Shown piece by piece: positions 55,785-64,000 of a stretch of 64,000 nt of DNA. How positions within the stretch are numbered: position 1 is the stretch's first letter; each line of letters begins with the position of its first letter. This DNA comes from Polaribacter sp. IC066. GTDB lineage: Bacteria > Bacteroidota > Bacteroidia > Flavobacteriales > Flavobacteriaceae. Both the position numbers and the translations under genes were made by a program. Below the pieces are notes generated by a model that saw nothing but the letters and a program-made list of their open reading frames with translations, did not search any database and had not been told where the DNA came from. Location of the stretch: the NCBI RefSeq assembly GCF_007997085.1, contig NZ_VORR01000017.1, forward strand, positions 16,931 through 80,930, read 5' to 3'.

Positions 55785-56558
55785 TTAAGAAAATAACTGA
55801 TCCATTTTTTCTTTTTCCTCTGCTGCTAAAGCTGCATCAACTAAAATACGACCACTATGCTCATCAATAGTAATTTTCTTTCTGTTTGCAATTTCTAATT
55901 GCACTTGTGGTGGTATTGTAAAATAAGAACCTCCCGAAGCACCACGCTCTATAGCTACAACCGCTAAACCATTTTTTACTTTGGTTCTGATTCTGTGGTA
56001 AGCAGCAAATAAATGAGCATCGATAGATTCGCTAAACTCTTTAGATTTCTCTTTTAAAAGGCCTTCTTCTTTTTCAGTTTCTTTTAAAATAGCATCTAAT
56101 TCAGATTTTTTATGAGATAAATGTAGTTCTTGCTTCGCTAACTTCTCTTTAGTTCCGTTAATAACTTCCATTTTTTGAGCAATTTTGGCTTTAAACTCAT
56201 TAATTCTTTTCTCTGCCAATTGAATCTCTAAATCTTGATATTCAATTTCTTTCGACAACGAATCAAATTCTCTGTTGTTTCTTACCTTTTTTTGTTGCTC
56301 ATCATACTTTTTCATTAACGTATTAGATTCGTCTATCGCCAACTTTTTGTTGTTAATATCTGTTTCTAAACTTGTAACGTCTTTGTTTAAATTAGCAACA
56401 CGTGTATTTAACCCGGCAACTTCATCCTCTAAATCTTCTACTTCTAGAGGCAGTTCGCCTCTAACGTTTCTAATTTCGTCAATTCTAGAGTCTATTAACT
56501 GTAAGTCATATAGCGCTCTTAATTTTTCTTCAACCGAAATTTCTTTCTTCTTTGCCAT
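55785..56558 (-). CDS. Coiled-coil protein with cysteine-less zinc-ribbon-like C-terminus
   Basis: The protein has 257 residues. Residues about 30-180 are a long coiled coil. The C-terminal part (about 200-257) has the shape of the C4 zinc ribbon of this family (CT398/YbgI-neighbour type): GASGGSYFTIPPQVQLEIANRKK, then DEHSGRILV. The four positions normally Cys read Ser, Ser, Asp and Ser-like residues, so zinc binding is not expected. I recall the same substitution in other flavobacteria, so the protein is probably functional without metal. It starts 2 bp after the NIF3 gene stop and is presumably its partner. Confidence 0.85.
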   Translation of the reverse strand: MAKKKEISVEEKLRALYDLQLIDSRIDEIRNVRGELPLEVEDLEDEVAGLNTRVANLNKDVTSLETDINNKKLAIDESNTLMKKYDEQQKKVRNNREFDSLSKEIEYQDLEIQLAEKRINEFKAKIAQKMEVINGTKEKLAKQELHLSHKKSELDAILKETEKEEGLLKEKSKEFSESIDAHLFAAYHRIRTKVKNGLAVVAIERGASGGSYFTIPPQVQLEIANRKKITIDEHSGRILVDAALAAEEKEKMDQLFS

Positions 56559-56560
56559 GT

Positions 56561-57655
56561 TTATATATAATATATAGGATTTGTACTTTTTTCTGATAAA
56601 ATGACTGCAAAATTACTAAATTTTTTCGTAAGATAATCAACCAAAAGGTTTTTTGTAAACTGTTCGCTTTCATAATGACCAATATCTGCCAAAAGAATGC
56701 TGTTTTCTGCCTTAAAAAATTCGTGATATTTAAAGTCTGCACTCACATAGGCGTCGGCATTCGCTTTTATTGCATTGCTAATTGCAAAACTTCCAGAACC
56801 ACCTAAAACGGCTACTTTTTTAATTTTTTTGTTGATAAAAGCAGAATGACGAACACAATCTGTTTTCATTGTGCGTTTTAAATACAGTAAAAAGTCTTTT
56901 TCATCCATTTCTAAGGGCAAGTCCCCAATCATTCCCAAACCTATATCTTGATGCAGGTTTTCGGTCGTTATCACGTCGTATGCAACTTCTTCATAAGGAT
57001 GATTTTCTTGTAAAGTTTTTAAAATATAATTTTCGTTTTTACTTTCGTAGGTTACAGAAATTTTTGTTTCTTTTTCGGTATGAACTTTTCCTTTTTCTCC
57101 TAAAACAGGGTTTGCGTGTTCATTTCCTCTAAAAGTTCCATCACCCGCAACGTTAAAAGAACAATTGTCATAATTTCCAATGTTACCTGCGCCTGCTGTA
57201 AAAAGCGAATTTCTTACTTTATCGGCATCTTTAACAGGAACATAGGTGGTTAGCTTTTTGATAATACCTTTTTTAGGAATTAAAATTTTATTGTTTATCA
57301 AACCTAAAACTTCACACATTTTTGCAGAAACGCCATTTTTAGAATTATCTAATGCAGTATGGGTTGCATAAATAGCAATGTCATTTTTTATCGCCTTTAA
57401 AACAACTCTTTCTACATAAGAATGTCCGTTCAACTTTTTTAATCCGCCAAAAATAATTGGATGAAAACTTACAATCAGATTACAATCTTTCGCAATTGCT
57501 TCATCAACAGTTTCCTCTAACGTATCTAAAGTAACCAATACGCCGGTAACTTTTAATGTATTATGGCCAACGAGCAAGCCAACATTATCAAAACTTTCTG
57601 CGTAGTGCAAAGGCGCTAATTCTTCTATATAATTTGTAATTGTTTTTATAGTCAT
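56561..57655 (-). CDS. NIF3-like dinuclear metal protein
   Basis: This 364-residue member of the NIF3/YqfO family has metal ligands in LVSFHPIIFGG (His near 66) and, at the C-terminus, ADIGHYESEQFT (His and Glu). The start LAPLHYAESFDNVGLLVG is typical. The middle, about 130-235, is the extra CutA-like domain seen in YqfO-type members, explaining the length over E. coli YbgI (247). It was called GTP cyclohydrolase type 1b-like in the past; its true activity is uncertain. It is co-transcribed with the zinc-ribbon-like protein. Confidence 0.9.
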   Translation of the reverse strand: MTIKTITNYIEELAPLHYAESFDNVGLLVGHNTLKVTGVLVTLDTLEETVDEAIAKDCNLIVSFHPIIFGGLKKLNGHSYVERVVLKAIKNDIAIYATHTALDNSKNGVSAKMCEVLGLINNKILIPKKGIIKKLTTYVPVKDADKVRNSLFTAGAGNIGNYDNCSFNVAGDGTFRGNEHANPVLGEKGKVHTEKETKISVTYESKNENYILKTLQENHPYEEVAYDVITTENLHQDIGLGMIGDLPLEMDEKDFLLYLKRTMKTDCVRHSAFINKKIKKVAVLGGSGSFAISNAIKANADAYVSADFKYHEFFKAENSILLADIGHYESEQFTKNLLVDYLTKKFSNFAVILSEKSTNPIYYI

Positions 57656-57823
57656 GTAAACAGCTTATCAAAAACAAAGTTAGCCTTTTTAATTTGAAAA
57701 CAATTTGTAAAGAATAGTTCGGTACTGTTTGTGGTACACATACAAGAATGAGCGAAAGAAGCTAAAAGAATAGAATTGTTATTGGTTGTTTTTTAGACGT
57801 TCTTTTATTGTATTTTTACGAAG

Positions 57824-58852
57824 ATGAAACTTGTTCGATTTTTATTGTTTCCGTTTGCAATTTTGTATGATATAATTACAACGATTCGAAATATTTTATT
57901 TGATGTAGGGGTTTTTAAATCGACATCTTTTCAAATTCCAGTAATTGTTGTTGGCAATTTAAGTGTTGGCGGAACAGGAAAAACGCCTCAAATAGAGTAT
58001 TTAATTAGCGTTTTAAAAAATCGTTTTAAAGTAGCTGTTTTAAGCAGAGGTTACAAACGTAAAACAAAAGGCTTTGTGCTCTTAAATGGCAGTCATAACG
58101 CTTTAGATGTTGGCGATGAACCTTTGCAGTATTTTAAAAAGTTTAATGAGATTGATGTTGCTGTAAATGCCAATAGGGTAGAAGGGATTCAAAGGTTGAT
58201 AAAAAGTACATCACCAGAAATTATTTTACTAGACGATGCGTATCAGCATAGAAAAGTAAAAGGGAGTTTTTATGTATTATTAACGAAGTTTAACGATCTT
58301 TTTACCAATGATTTTTTACTGCCAACAGGTAATTTAAGAGAAAGTAGGTCAGGAGCTCAAAGAGCGGATATAATTATTGTGACAAAATGCCCCACTAATT
58401 TAAGTGATTTTCAGCAAGAAGAGATAAAACAAAAATTAATAAAATTTGATAAAAAAGTTTTTTTTACAACAATTTCTTATCGAAACATTTTGTCTTCGGA
58501 TAAAAAAATAGCGTTGAGCGCATTAAAAGAATATGCTATTTTATTGATTACAGGTATTGCAAATCCTGCTCCTCTAGTCGACTTTTTAGTAACAAACAAA
58601 AATAACTTTAAGCATTTAAAATATGCCGATCATCATCATTTTTCATCCGTAGAAATAGAAAAAATTAAAAAAGAGTTTGACGAAATAAAGTCTGATAAAA
58701 AAATAATATTAACGACAGAAAAAGATTACACTAGATTAAGTGGCGAATTACAAAATCTTTTTTTTATCGAAATTGAAACACACTTTTTTGGAGGGCAGAA
58801 TAAAGAATTTGATCAAATAATAAATGCTCATATACAACAAAACCGATGTTAA
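57824..58852 (+). CDS. lpxK: Tetraacyldisaccharide 4'-kinase
   Basis: This 342-residue enzyme starts with a membrane-binding helix (LVRFLLFPFAILYDIITTIRN), then the P-loop GNLSVGGTGKT (44-54), RGYKRKTKG, DEPLQY, and the metal motif LLDDAYQHRKV. It phosphorylates the lipid A precursor at the 4' position on the cytoplasmic face of the inner membrane. It is shown to be complete by the final TTEKDYTRLSG region. A terminator overlaps the stop codon. It is a single gene. Confidence 0.94.
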   Translation: MKLVRFLLFPFAILYDIITTIRNILFDVGVFKSTSFQIPVIVVGNLSVGGTGKTPQIEYLISVLKNRFKVAVLSRGYKRKTKGFVLLNGSHNALDVGDEPLQYFKKFNEIDVAVNANRVEGIQRLIKSTSPEIILLDDAYQHRKVKGSFYVLLTKFNDLFTNDFLLPTGNLRESRSGAQRADIIIVTKCPTNLSDFQQEEIKQKLIKFDKKVFFTTISYRNILSSDKKIALSALKEYAILLITGIANPAPLVDFLVTNKNNFKHLKYADHHHFSSVEIEKIKKEFDEIKSDKKIILTTEKDYTRLSGELQNLFFIEIETHFFGGQNKEFDQIINAHIQQNRC

Positions 58853-58870
58853 AACACCGGTTTATTTTTT
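58840..58870 (+). terminator. lpxK terminator overlapping the stop
   Basis: AAACCGATGTT (58840-58850) and AACACCGGTTT (58853-58863) pair with one mismatch, followed by ATTTTTT. The left arm lies in the last codons of lpxK. Confidence 0.8.
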
Positions 58871-58915
58871 GTTAGAAGTATGCACAAACAATGATCTAAC
58901 AGCAGTAAGACACAG

Positions 58916-58944
58916 TTTGTATTTTAATAATGGTATTATTTTTG
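58916..58944 (+). promoter_or_regulatory. Promoter of thioredoxin-like gene
   Basis: TTTG at 58916-58919, 17-bp spacer, TATTTTTG at 58937-58944, 26 bp before the ATG. It matches the Bacteroidetes consensus. Confidence 0.65.
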
Positions 58945-58970
58945 ATGTTTTTTAGTAAATTAAATATTTT

Positions 58971-59459
58971 ATGAATAGAGTAAGCTTTTTTTTTATTGCC
59001 AGTTTTATTGCTTTTCAAACTACTTATGGACAAGAGGTTTCAAGTATAAGTACTGAAGATGTAAAGGTTAACGAAATTGAATTGCAATGGATTTCTACTT
59101 TTAAAGAGGCGTTAGCAAAGTCTAAAAAGGAGAATAAACCTGTTTTAATGTACTTTACGGGTTCAGATTGGTGTGGTCCTTGTAAAGTTTTAGATAAAAA
59201 ATTATTCCATACAGAAAAATTTAAAAATTTATCTGATCAAGATTTAGTGCTTTTAGAGGTCGATATTCCAAGAAGAAGAGATTTGATACACCCAACAAAA
59301 ATGGAAGAAAATCTCTACTTACAAAAAAAATATAAAGTGAAAGCTTTTCCTACTTTACTGATGGTTGATCATCGAGGTAAAAAATTAGCGGAGAAAAAAG
59401 GATATGTAATGACAGCATATTATTATCCCTTTTTTCAATCTGTAATCAGCAGCTATTAG
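58971..59459 (+). CDS. Exported thioredoxin-like protein
   Basis: This 162-residue protein has a signal peptide (1-20, TYGQ) and a thioredoxin fold with the active site C68-G-P-C71 in GSDWCGPCKVLDK. The cis-Pro loop is in YKVKAFPTLLMVDHRGK. The WCGPC motif with the DKKLFHTEKF helix resembles DsbD-gamma/thioredoxin_7 domains that act as periplasmic reductases or isomerases. The partner is unknown. It is a single gene with a good promoter. Confidence 0.9.
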   Translation: MNRVSFFFIASFIAFQTTYGQEVSSISTEDVKVNEIELQWISTFKEALAKSKKENKPVLMYFTGSDWCGPCKVLDKKLFHTEKFKNLSDQDLVLLEVDIPRRRDLIHPTKMEENLYLQKKYKVKAFPTLLMVDHRGKKLAEKKGYVMTAYYYPFFQSVISSY

Positions 59460-60475
59460 AGGTATCGAAAATAAAGGAGAATATTTCTTTATTTTTGTAG
59501 ACGATTTTTGGTTGTTTAAAAAGCAGTTTTTTCTTTTGAATGCAAATAATACTTCACAAAATAGTTCGTATTTAGGTTTATGTATACATCGATATTTCTA
59601 AATTTATACCGATTAAAGAAAGTAGATTATACTATTTTTGTACCTTCTTGTAGTACGAATTCCGGCTGAAATTATGATGCATTTTAATAAGTTTTTAAAG
59701 TGCCTATTTTAAAGGTTTTAAATAAGAAATACCTGATTAAAGTTTATTTTACACAAAATATTATAGCGATAATAGGTGTATTTTAGTTCGTTTTTGGGGT
59801 GTTTTGCGCGGATTCTGATTTCGCTTTTCTTTAAAATTTATATGTTGCTTTTACAGAAATCCTGTAGTTATTCTTGTTCACTTTATTTCTCTTTTGGTTC
59901 TGTTTTATAGAATTTCTGATGAAATAAGGATTGGGGAAAACTGTAAATATTTTTAAAAATAGAAGATAACAGTCAAAAGGAAAAGAGAACATTTGTTGTG
60001 TTGTTATACTATAAGTTTGAGTGAATTCTAAACCTTATTTATTTTATTGTAGTTCTAGCGAGTTAAGACTAAAAGGTCGTTTAAAAAGTATAATTTTCGA
60101 TTTCATTTTTTTCTAAAAACAACTTTCCCTAAAAAGGGCAATTGGAGCCTTTGAAGATTTTAGAATAGTACGCTGGTATGCTCCTAAAAACTTAAAATAT
60201 TTTTACTTTTTGACTTTAAATACCTTTACCAAATTAGCCTTATAATTCCGTGATAAATCGTTTTTTTTATGCGTACCTTTCATTAAAAATAATTACCGTA
60301 AGGATGCTATGTTAATTACTTTTCATTTCAATTAATCAAAAAATAATTCAATTTATTTGCAAGTCACTATAAAACTAAACTGGTATTAAACGGGTATACC
60401 TTGTATAATTTAGATTTAATCATGAAAAAAACGAAGCAAGTTGCTTCGTTTTTTTTATGATTTATGTAGTATTTA
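59460..60475. other. 1-kb intergenic region without a recognised gene
   Basis: This is the longest empty stretch of the window. I find no frame with coding character, no tRNA-like structure and no IS end. A rightward open stretch around 60145-60243 reads GAFEDFRIVRWYAPKNLKYF, but without support. The terminator at 60426-60454 lies at its right end. Confidence 0.45.
60426..60456 (-). terminator. Terminator of OmpA gene (bidirectional)
   Basis: Perfect arms AAAAAACGAAGCAA (60426-60439) and TTGCTTCGTTTTTT (60441-60454), A/T-rich on both flanks. It lies 22 bp beyond the leftward OmpA-gene stop. Confidence 0.88.
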
Positions 60476-61574
60476 TTATCGTTGATTCACAACTCTAAAA
60501 GTGGTTCTTCTATTCGTTGCATGTTCAGATTCAGAACAAGCAACCTCGTCAGAACATTTGTTTAAAAGTTTAGATTCTCCAAAACCTTTAGCATATAACT
60601 GGCTAGCATTAATTCCTTTAGAAATTAAGTAATCTGTAACCGCTTTTGCTCTTCTATCTGATAATTCTTGATTGTCGCTTTTTGTACCTCTCATATCTGT
60701 ATGCGACTCAATAAACACGGCCATTCCGTCTCTTAATATTGGTAACAATCTAGCATCTATGATTGTAGTAGCTCCTTCGTTTAAGGTTGCACTAGAAAAA
60801 TCCCAATTTATTGGCAAATGTGTATTATCTACTAATTCACAGTCAACAGCTTTCCAGGAAGTTAAGCCTCCTTTTTTAACTAAAATTTCTTTTGTTACAG
60901 ACCTGAAAACAGCCGGTATAATTACTTCTTCTGTTCTAGCATCGCTAACAAGAACTGTTTTTTGTATGGTTTTATATTCTGGTTCTGTCTGCACAATAGA
61001 TGTTTCTGGCTTTTTAACCATAACTTTTCTTTCATACGTTTTAGTAACTCCAGGAATAGATGATTTTAGAATCGTTGCATCTGTTTGAAGTTTTTCAACA
61101 GGCATTGTTCTAAATTCTGCTGGTAAAGGTTTGTAACACCAATATCTACAATCTTCTGGATCATCAGAATCACAATCGGGCATTTTTTCACTCATTTCCC
61201 AACTTGCAGCGGCAGCTTTAGTCTCAACAGTTTCAAAACCCTGAATAAAAACAGCTTTTTGTACTTCTAATTTTGTACCATCTTCTTTCTCGTAATAGGT
61301 AACTACTTGGGTACCCCAAACTGCTGGTACAATTAAAACCTCTTGGCCTGCTTCTCTGATTAAAACTTTTTCTTGAATTGTTTTATATCAGCAGGGTAAG
61401 TAACTAGTTTTTTATATTCTGGAGAAACGGTAATATTTACAGTTTCATTCTTATAAATATCTGGTGATTTACATCGAACATAACATTTTCCTGGTTCAGG
61501 ATTTAACGGTAAATCTTGACCGAAAGTAACAGTAGCACACATTATAAAAGCTACACTCCAAAGAATTTTTTCAT
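60476..61574 (-). pseudogene. OmpA-family protein gene with two frameshifts
   Basis: Three frames join into one protein. From ATG at 61574 the sequence would give the signal peptide MKKILWSVAFIMCATVTFGQ if one more A stood in the run at 61566-61571. The frame then reads DLPLNPEPGKCYVRCKSPD to SPEYKKLVTYPADIK and needs one more A at about 61384-61387 to continue TIQEKVLIREAGQEVLIVPA, and on into the intact part, 60476-61195. The C-terminus (about 110 residues) is an OmpA domain with FIESHTDMRGTKSDNQELSDRRA and a Cys pair (KCSDEVAC), which binds peptidoglycan. The N-terminal half has repeated PEYKTI/K-V-L-V type units. Either a true pseudogene or two homopolymer read errors. Confidence 0.8.
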
Positions 61575-61667
61575 AATACTAATCATTAATCGATACTTAA
61601 TTTATAAAATTAACTACATAGTCAGATGTACTAAAAACATTTATAAATAATTAGTAAAATAAATATT

Positions 61668-62564
61668 TTATAGTTTATTGTAGTACAAGCTTTTTATAAT
61701 CCCGTCAGAAAGACCAATTTTCGGAACATAAATTTTTCTTGCTCCACTCCATCTCATTGCAGATAAATAGATTTTTGTAGCAGGTATAATGACATCTGCT
61801 CTGTCTGGGTTTAAACTTAATTCAGAAATTCTTTCTTGATAACTCATCTGCTTTAAAAATTGGTATTGAGCATTTAAGTAGATAAAAGAAATTGGTTTTC
61901 CTTCGGTTCTTCCAGACATTTTAAAGAGTTTGTTAATGTTTCCGCCAGACCCAATTAAAGACACGTTTTTTAAATCTTTTGTATTTTTTTTAATCCATTT
62001 TTCAACATTTTCAAAAATCTCTTTATTAACAGATTTTTTATTGCTTAATAAACGAACAGTTCCCATTTTAAATGATTTTGAGATGATAATTTTGCTTCCT
62101 GAAAAAACAGTAAATTCGGTGCTACCGCCTCCTACATCAACATATAAATAAGAATTATCACCACTAATAAGTTCATTTAAATCTTGAGATGATATAATTG
62201 CGGCTTCTTCTTTACCGCCAATAATATGGATTTTAACACCAGTTTCATTAAGAATTTTTTCGGCAATTTCTGCGCCATTTTTTGCCTCTCTCATGGCAGA
62301 GGTAGCGCAGGCTTTATATTTTTCTACATGATGTACTTTCATTAATAATTTAAAGGCGTCCATGGCATTTACCATTCTTTCTGCGTTTTCTTCACTAATA
62401 ACACCACTTACAAAAGCATCGGCTCCTAAACGAATAGGAACTCGCACTAAAGATGATTTTTTAAATTGAGGTTCTTTTCCTTCTTTTACTATTATATTAG
62501 AAATCAGTAGCCTAATGGCGTTAGAACCAATATCAATAGCAGCATATTTTTTTATTTCTAACAA
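61668..62564 (-). CDS. ppx: Ppx/GppA-family exopolyphosphatase
   Basis: This 298-residue protein of the actin/Hsp70 fold starts AAIDIGSNAIRLLISNI (phosphate 1), then ATSAMREAKNG, GGKEEAAI, VDVGGGSTEFTVF (phosphate 2) and IGSGGNINKL. It lacks the C-terminal HD-like domain of E. coli Ppx (513 residues), as is usual for the short form. It degrades polyphosphate or the alarmone pppGpp. Its gene is 7 bp after sixA, in a leftward pdxH-sixA-ppx group. Confidence 0.9.
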   Translation of the reverse strand: MLEIKKYAAIDIGSNAIRLLISNIIVKEGKEPQFKKSSLVRVPIRLGADAFVSGVISEENAERMVNAMDAFKLLMKVHHVEKYKACATSAMREAKNGAEIAEKILNETGVKIHIIGGKEEAAIISSQDLNELISGDNSYLYVDVGGGSTEFTVFSGSKIIISKSFKMGTVRLLSNKKSVNKEIFENVEKWIKKNTKDLKNVSLIGSGGNINKLFKMSGRTEGKPISFIYLNAQYQFLKQMSYQERISELSLNPDRADVIIPATKIYLSAMRWSGARKIYVPKIGLSDGIIKSLYYNKL

Positions 62565-62571
62565 ATTAAAT

Positions 62572-63060
62572 TTATTTATGATTTTTAGGAAATTCTGACA
62601 TAATCGTTTTGCCCTTCTTTAAATCTTTCCAATGTTTCTCTTCAAATTGAATTCCTATAATACCACAAGTACTTACATGTGCTAATGGTTTATGGCCATA
62701 TTTATTCACAAAAGTATTAATGCCATGATCGTGACTAAAAATTATAGCAGAATTAAATGCGTCATCCAAAGCTTTTACCGTTTTTACTAAATAGCCATCA
62801 CTAAAACTATACAACTGTCGTTTTATTTTTAGGTTAGATAGAGGATAATCAAAGTTTTCGCAAAAAATCACGGCAGTATGCAAAGCTCTATTTGCACTAC
62901 TAGACATAAAAACATCGGGTTTAGAAATTTCTTTAGATAAGAATTTAGACATTAAATGTGCGTCTTTAATGCCTCTTCTTTTTAAAGGTCTGTCGATATC
63001 TTCAATACCTGAATACTCCCATGAAGATTTGGCATGACGGACTATGTAAAGTGTTTTCAT
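62572..63060 (-). CDS. SixA-like histidine phosphatase
   Basis: This 162-residue protein of the histidine phosphatase superfamily has the nucleophile motif LYIVRHAKSSW (4-14, RHA), basic residues in DRPLKRRG, and the second His in IFSHDHGIN. SixA-type enzymes remove phosphate from histidine phosphotransfer proteins; some of this length act on small phosphates. It lies between pdxH (32-bp gap) and ppx (7-bp gap). A link to polyphosphate turnover is suggested by the neighbour only. Confidence 0.87.
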   Translation of the reverse strand: MKTLYIVRHAKSSWEYSGIEDIDRPLKRRGIKDAHLMSKFLSKEISKPDVFMSSSANRALHTAVIFCENFDYPLSNLKIKRQLYSFSDGYLVKTVKALDDAFNSAIIFSHDHGINTFVNKYGHKPLAHVSTCGIIGIQFEEKHWKDLKKGKTIMSEFPKNHK

Positions 63061-63092
63061 GTAATTTTATTATTGAAATGTAAATATAAATA

Positions 63093-63740
63093 TTAAGGCG
63101 ACAAACGCTCTAATTTCCAAGAAAAATCTTTTTGTAAAGAATAGCGTATTCTATCATGCATTCTATTGGGTCTTCCTTGCCAAAATTCTATAGAAATTGG
63201 TTTTATCAGATAGCCACCCCAATGTTTTGGTCTGCTAATTTCTTCTCCTTCAAACTTTTTTTCGAACGTTTTTAAATTTTCATCAAGTTCTTCTCTAGAG
63301 GTTACAACAGCACTTTGGTCAGATGCCCATGCGCCTAATTTACTTCCGTCTGGTCTTGAGTCAAAATAGCCATCAGATAATTTTTTTGCTAATTTTTCTG
63401 CATTTCCTTTAATAATAATTTGTTGTTCTACTGCTGGCCAAAAAAATGATAAACAAATATGTTTATTGGTTTCAATTGATTTTCCTTTTTCTGAATTGTA
63501 ATTAGAATAAAAAATAAAACCTTCCGAAGTATATTTTTTTAGCAATACAACCCTGCTTTTTGGGAATCCGTCGGTACCGATAGTAGCAATAGTCATTGCG
63601 TTTGTTTCCACTACGGTGTCAGATTCATCTGCACTTATAAACCATGTTTGAAATAACTCCATTGGGTTTTCTGGACAGTTACTTTCTAAAAGTTCTTGTT
63701 TTTCGTAAGATTTTCTATAATCACTTAAGTCTTTTGGCAT
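63093..63740 (-). CDS. pdxH: Pyridoxamine 5'-phosphate oxidase
   Basis: This 215-residue FMN enzyme starts LSDYRKSYEKQELLESNCPENP. FMN contacts lie in GFPKSRVVLLKKYTSEGFIFYSNYNSEKGKSI and QQIIIKGNAEKL. The C-terminal RPNRMHDRIRYS is the conserved dimer/PLP motif. It oxidises pyridoxine or pyridoxamine phosphate to PLP in the cytoplasm. The length and ends are standard. It is the first gene of the leftward three-gene group. Confidence 0.95.
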   Translation of the reverse strand: MPKDLSDYRKSYEKQELLESNCPENPMELFQTWFISADESDTVVETNAMTIATIGTDGFPKSRVVLLKKYTSEGFIFYSNYNSEKGKSIETNKHICLSFFWPAVEQQIIIKGNAEKLAKKLSDGYFDSRPDGSKLGAWASDQSAVVTSREELDENLKTFEKKFEGEEISRPKHWGGYLIKPISIEFWQGRPNRMHDRIRYSLQKDFSWKLERLSP

Positions 63741-63863
63741 CTAGTTTAATTTGTGATGTAAAAATACAATTGTTTTTTTTTAAAATAAAATAGGATTCAC
63801 AATGTTTTATGTGTCGTTTGCTCTTTAATTTAAGACGTATTCAAAATTTAAACTTAATATCTC

Positions 63864-64000
63864 CAGGGCAAACTCATACTTTGACACTAAGTACTTTTAA
63901 TAAATATTTTTCATTCCAAGCAGCTTTAAGTCTTTTACCAGGAATTCCCTGTTTTTCTGATGTTTCATTTCTTAATAAGTTCAGAGCTATTTTTAAAAGA
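63864..64000 (-). mobile_element. End of an ISAs1-type insertion sequence (truncated by window)
   Basis: The presumed right boundary of the element is CAGGGCAAACTCATACTTTG (63864-63883), whose CAGGG start is like ISAs1-family terminal repeats. The transposase C-terminus ends 10 bp inside. The other end lies beyond the window, so the full length, both repeats and the target duplication cannot be seen. Confidence 0.6.
63874..64000 (-). CDS. ISAs1-family transposase, C-terminal part
   Basis: The leftward frame is open from the window edge to TGA at 63874-63876 and reads [41 protein letters not shown]. The order IALNLL, [14 protein letters not shown] is the hallmark C-terminus of ISAs1-family DDE transposases. 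Only about 42 residues are visible; the DDE triad is outside. Whether the rest is intact is unknown. Confidence 0.75.
   Translation of the reverse strand, partial: LLKIALNLLRNETSEKQGIPGKRLKAAWNEKYLLKVLSVKV

Noticed and set aside
60145..60300. Open rightward stretch in the 1-kb gap
   Set aside because: No start, no motif, and a stop interrupts it; it is consistent with chance.

Overview
The window looks like chromosomal DNA of a marine member of the Flavobacteriaceae, probably Polaribacter or a close relative (inference). The DNA is AT-rich, almost all starts are ATG with no clear Shine-Dalgarno, and several promoters show the Bacteroidetes -7 box TAnnTTTG. The gene content is typical of the phylum: a HmuY/TonB receptor pair, GLPGLI, a T9SS sorting domain, DUF6607, DUF2271, DUF349 and SPIIC-type lipoproteins. 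No rRNA, tRNA or CRISPR array was recognised.

Layout. 0.2-2.9 kb: a VWA protein and a MoxR/ChlI-like AAA ATPase pair. 3.3-11.7 kb: a divergent iron/haem acquisition locus. A five-gene leftward operon (DUF6607, ankyrin protein, DUF2271, PepSY-flavodoxin-reductase fusion, Cys-rich DUF6686-like protein) faces a rightward TonB receptor and HmuY lipoprotein, with a palindrome covering both promoter regions. 13.0-17.7 kb: a sucrose-type locus made of a phosphatase-glycosidase fusion (HAD + GH100-like), a sucrose-phosphate-synthase-like GT4 and a PfkB fructokinase, interrupted by a tandem ~168-bp repeat. 18-29.9 kb: exported peptidases and hydrolases, an SDR, a GNAT enzyme with a dead partial copy beside it, and several small secreted proteins. 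30.8-39.7 kb: htpG, fabH, a GLPGLI protein, a CoA-binding protein, and a leftward pyrR-pyrB-(two small ORFs)-rnz group.

41.8-48.9 kb: glycerol utilisation. A DeoR/GlpR repressor is divergent from glpD-glpK-glpF-porin, followed by fructose-1,6-bisphosphatase. This joins glycerol entry to gluconeogenesis. The control region has three TTTC-type repeats in exact 10-bp phase. 49-55.4 kb: a Cu/Zn superoxide dismutase lipoprotein, an MBL-fold lipoprotein, two tandem DUF368 (PopT-type polyprenyl-phosphate transporter) genes, aroE and a DUF349 protein. 55.8-59.5 kb: a cysteine-less zinc-ribbon coiled-coil protein with NIF3, then lpxK and an exported thioredoxin-like protein. 60.5-63.7 kb: an OmpA gene broken by two apparent single-base losses in A runs, then pdxH-sixA-ppx. 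The right edge runs into the C-terminal end of an ISAs1-type transposase.

The most notable items are the HAD-GH100 fusion inside a compact sucrose cycle locus, the two-sided haem locus with its shared operator candidate, the phased GlpR operator, the decayed GNAT copy, the double frameshift in the OmpA gene, and families of dispersed palindromic repeats. I did not find a clearly new defence or mobile system.
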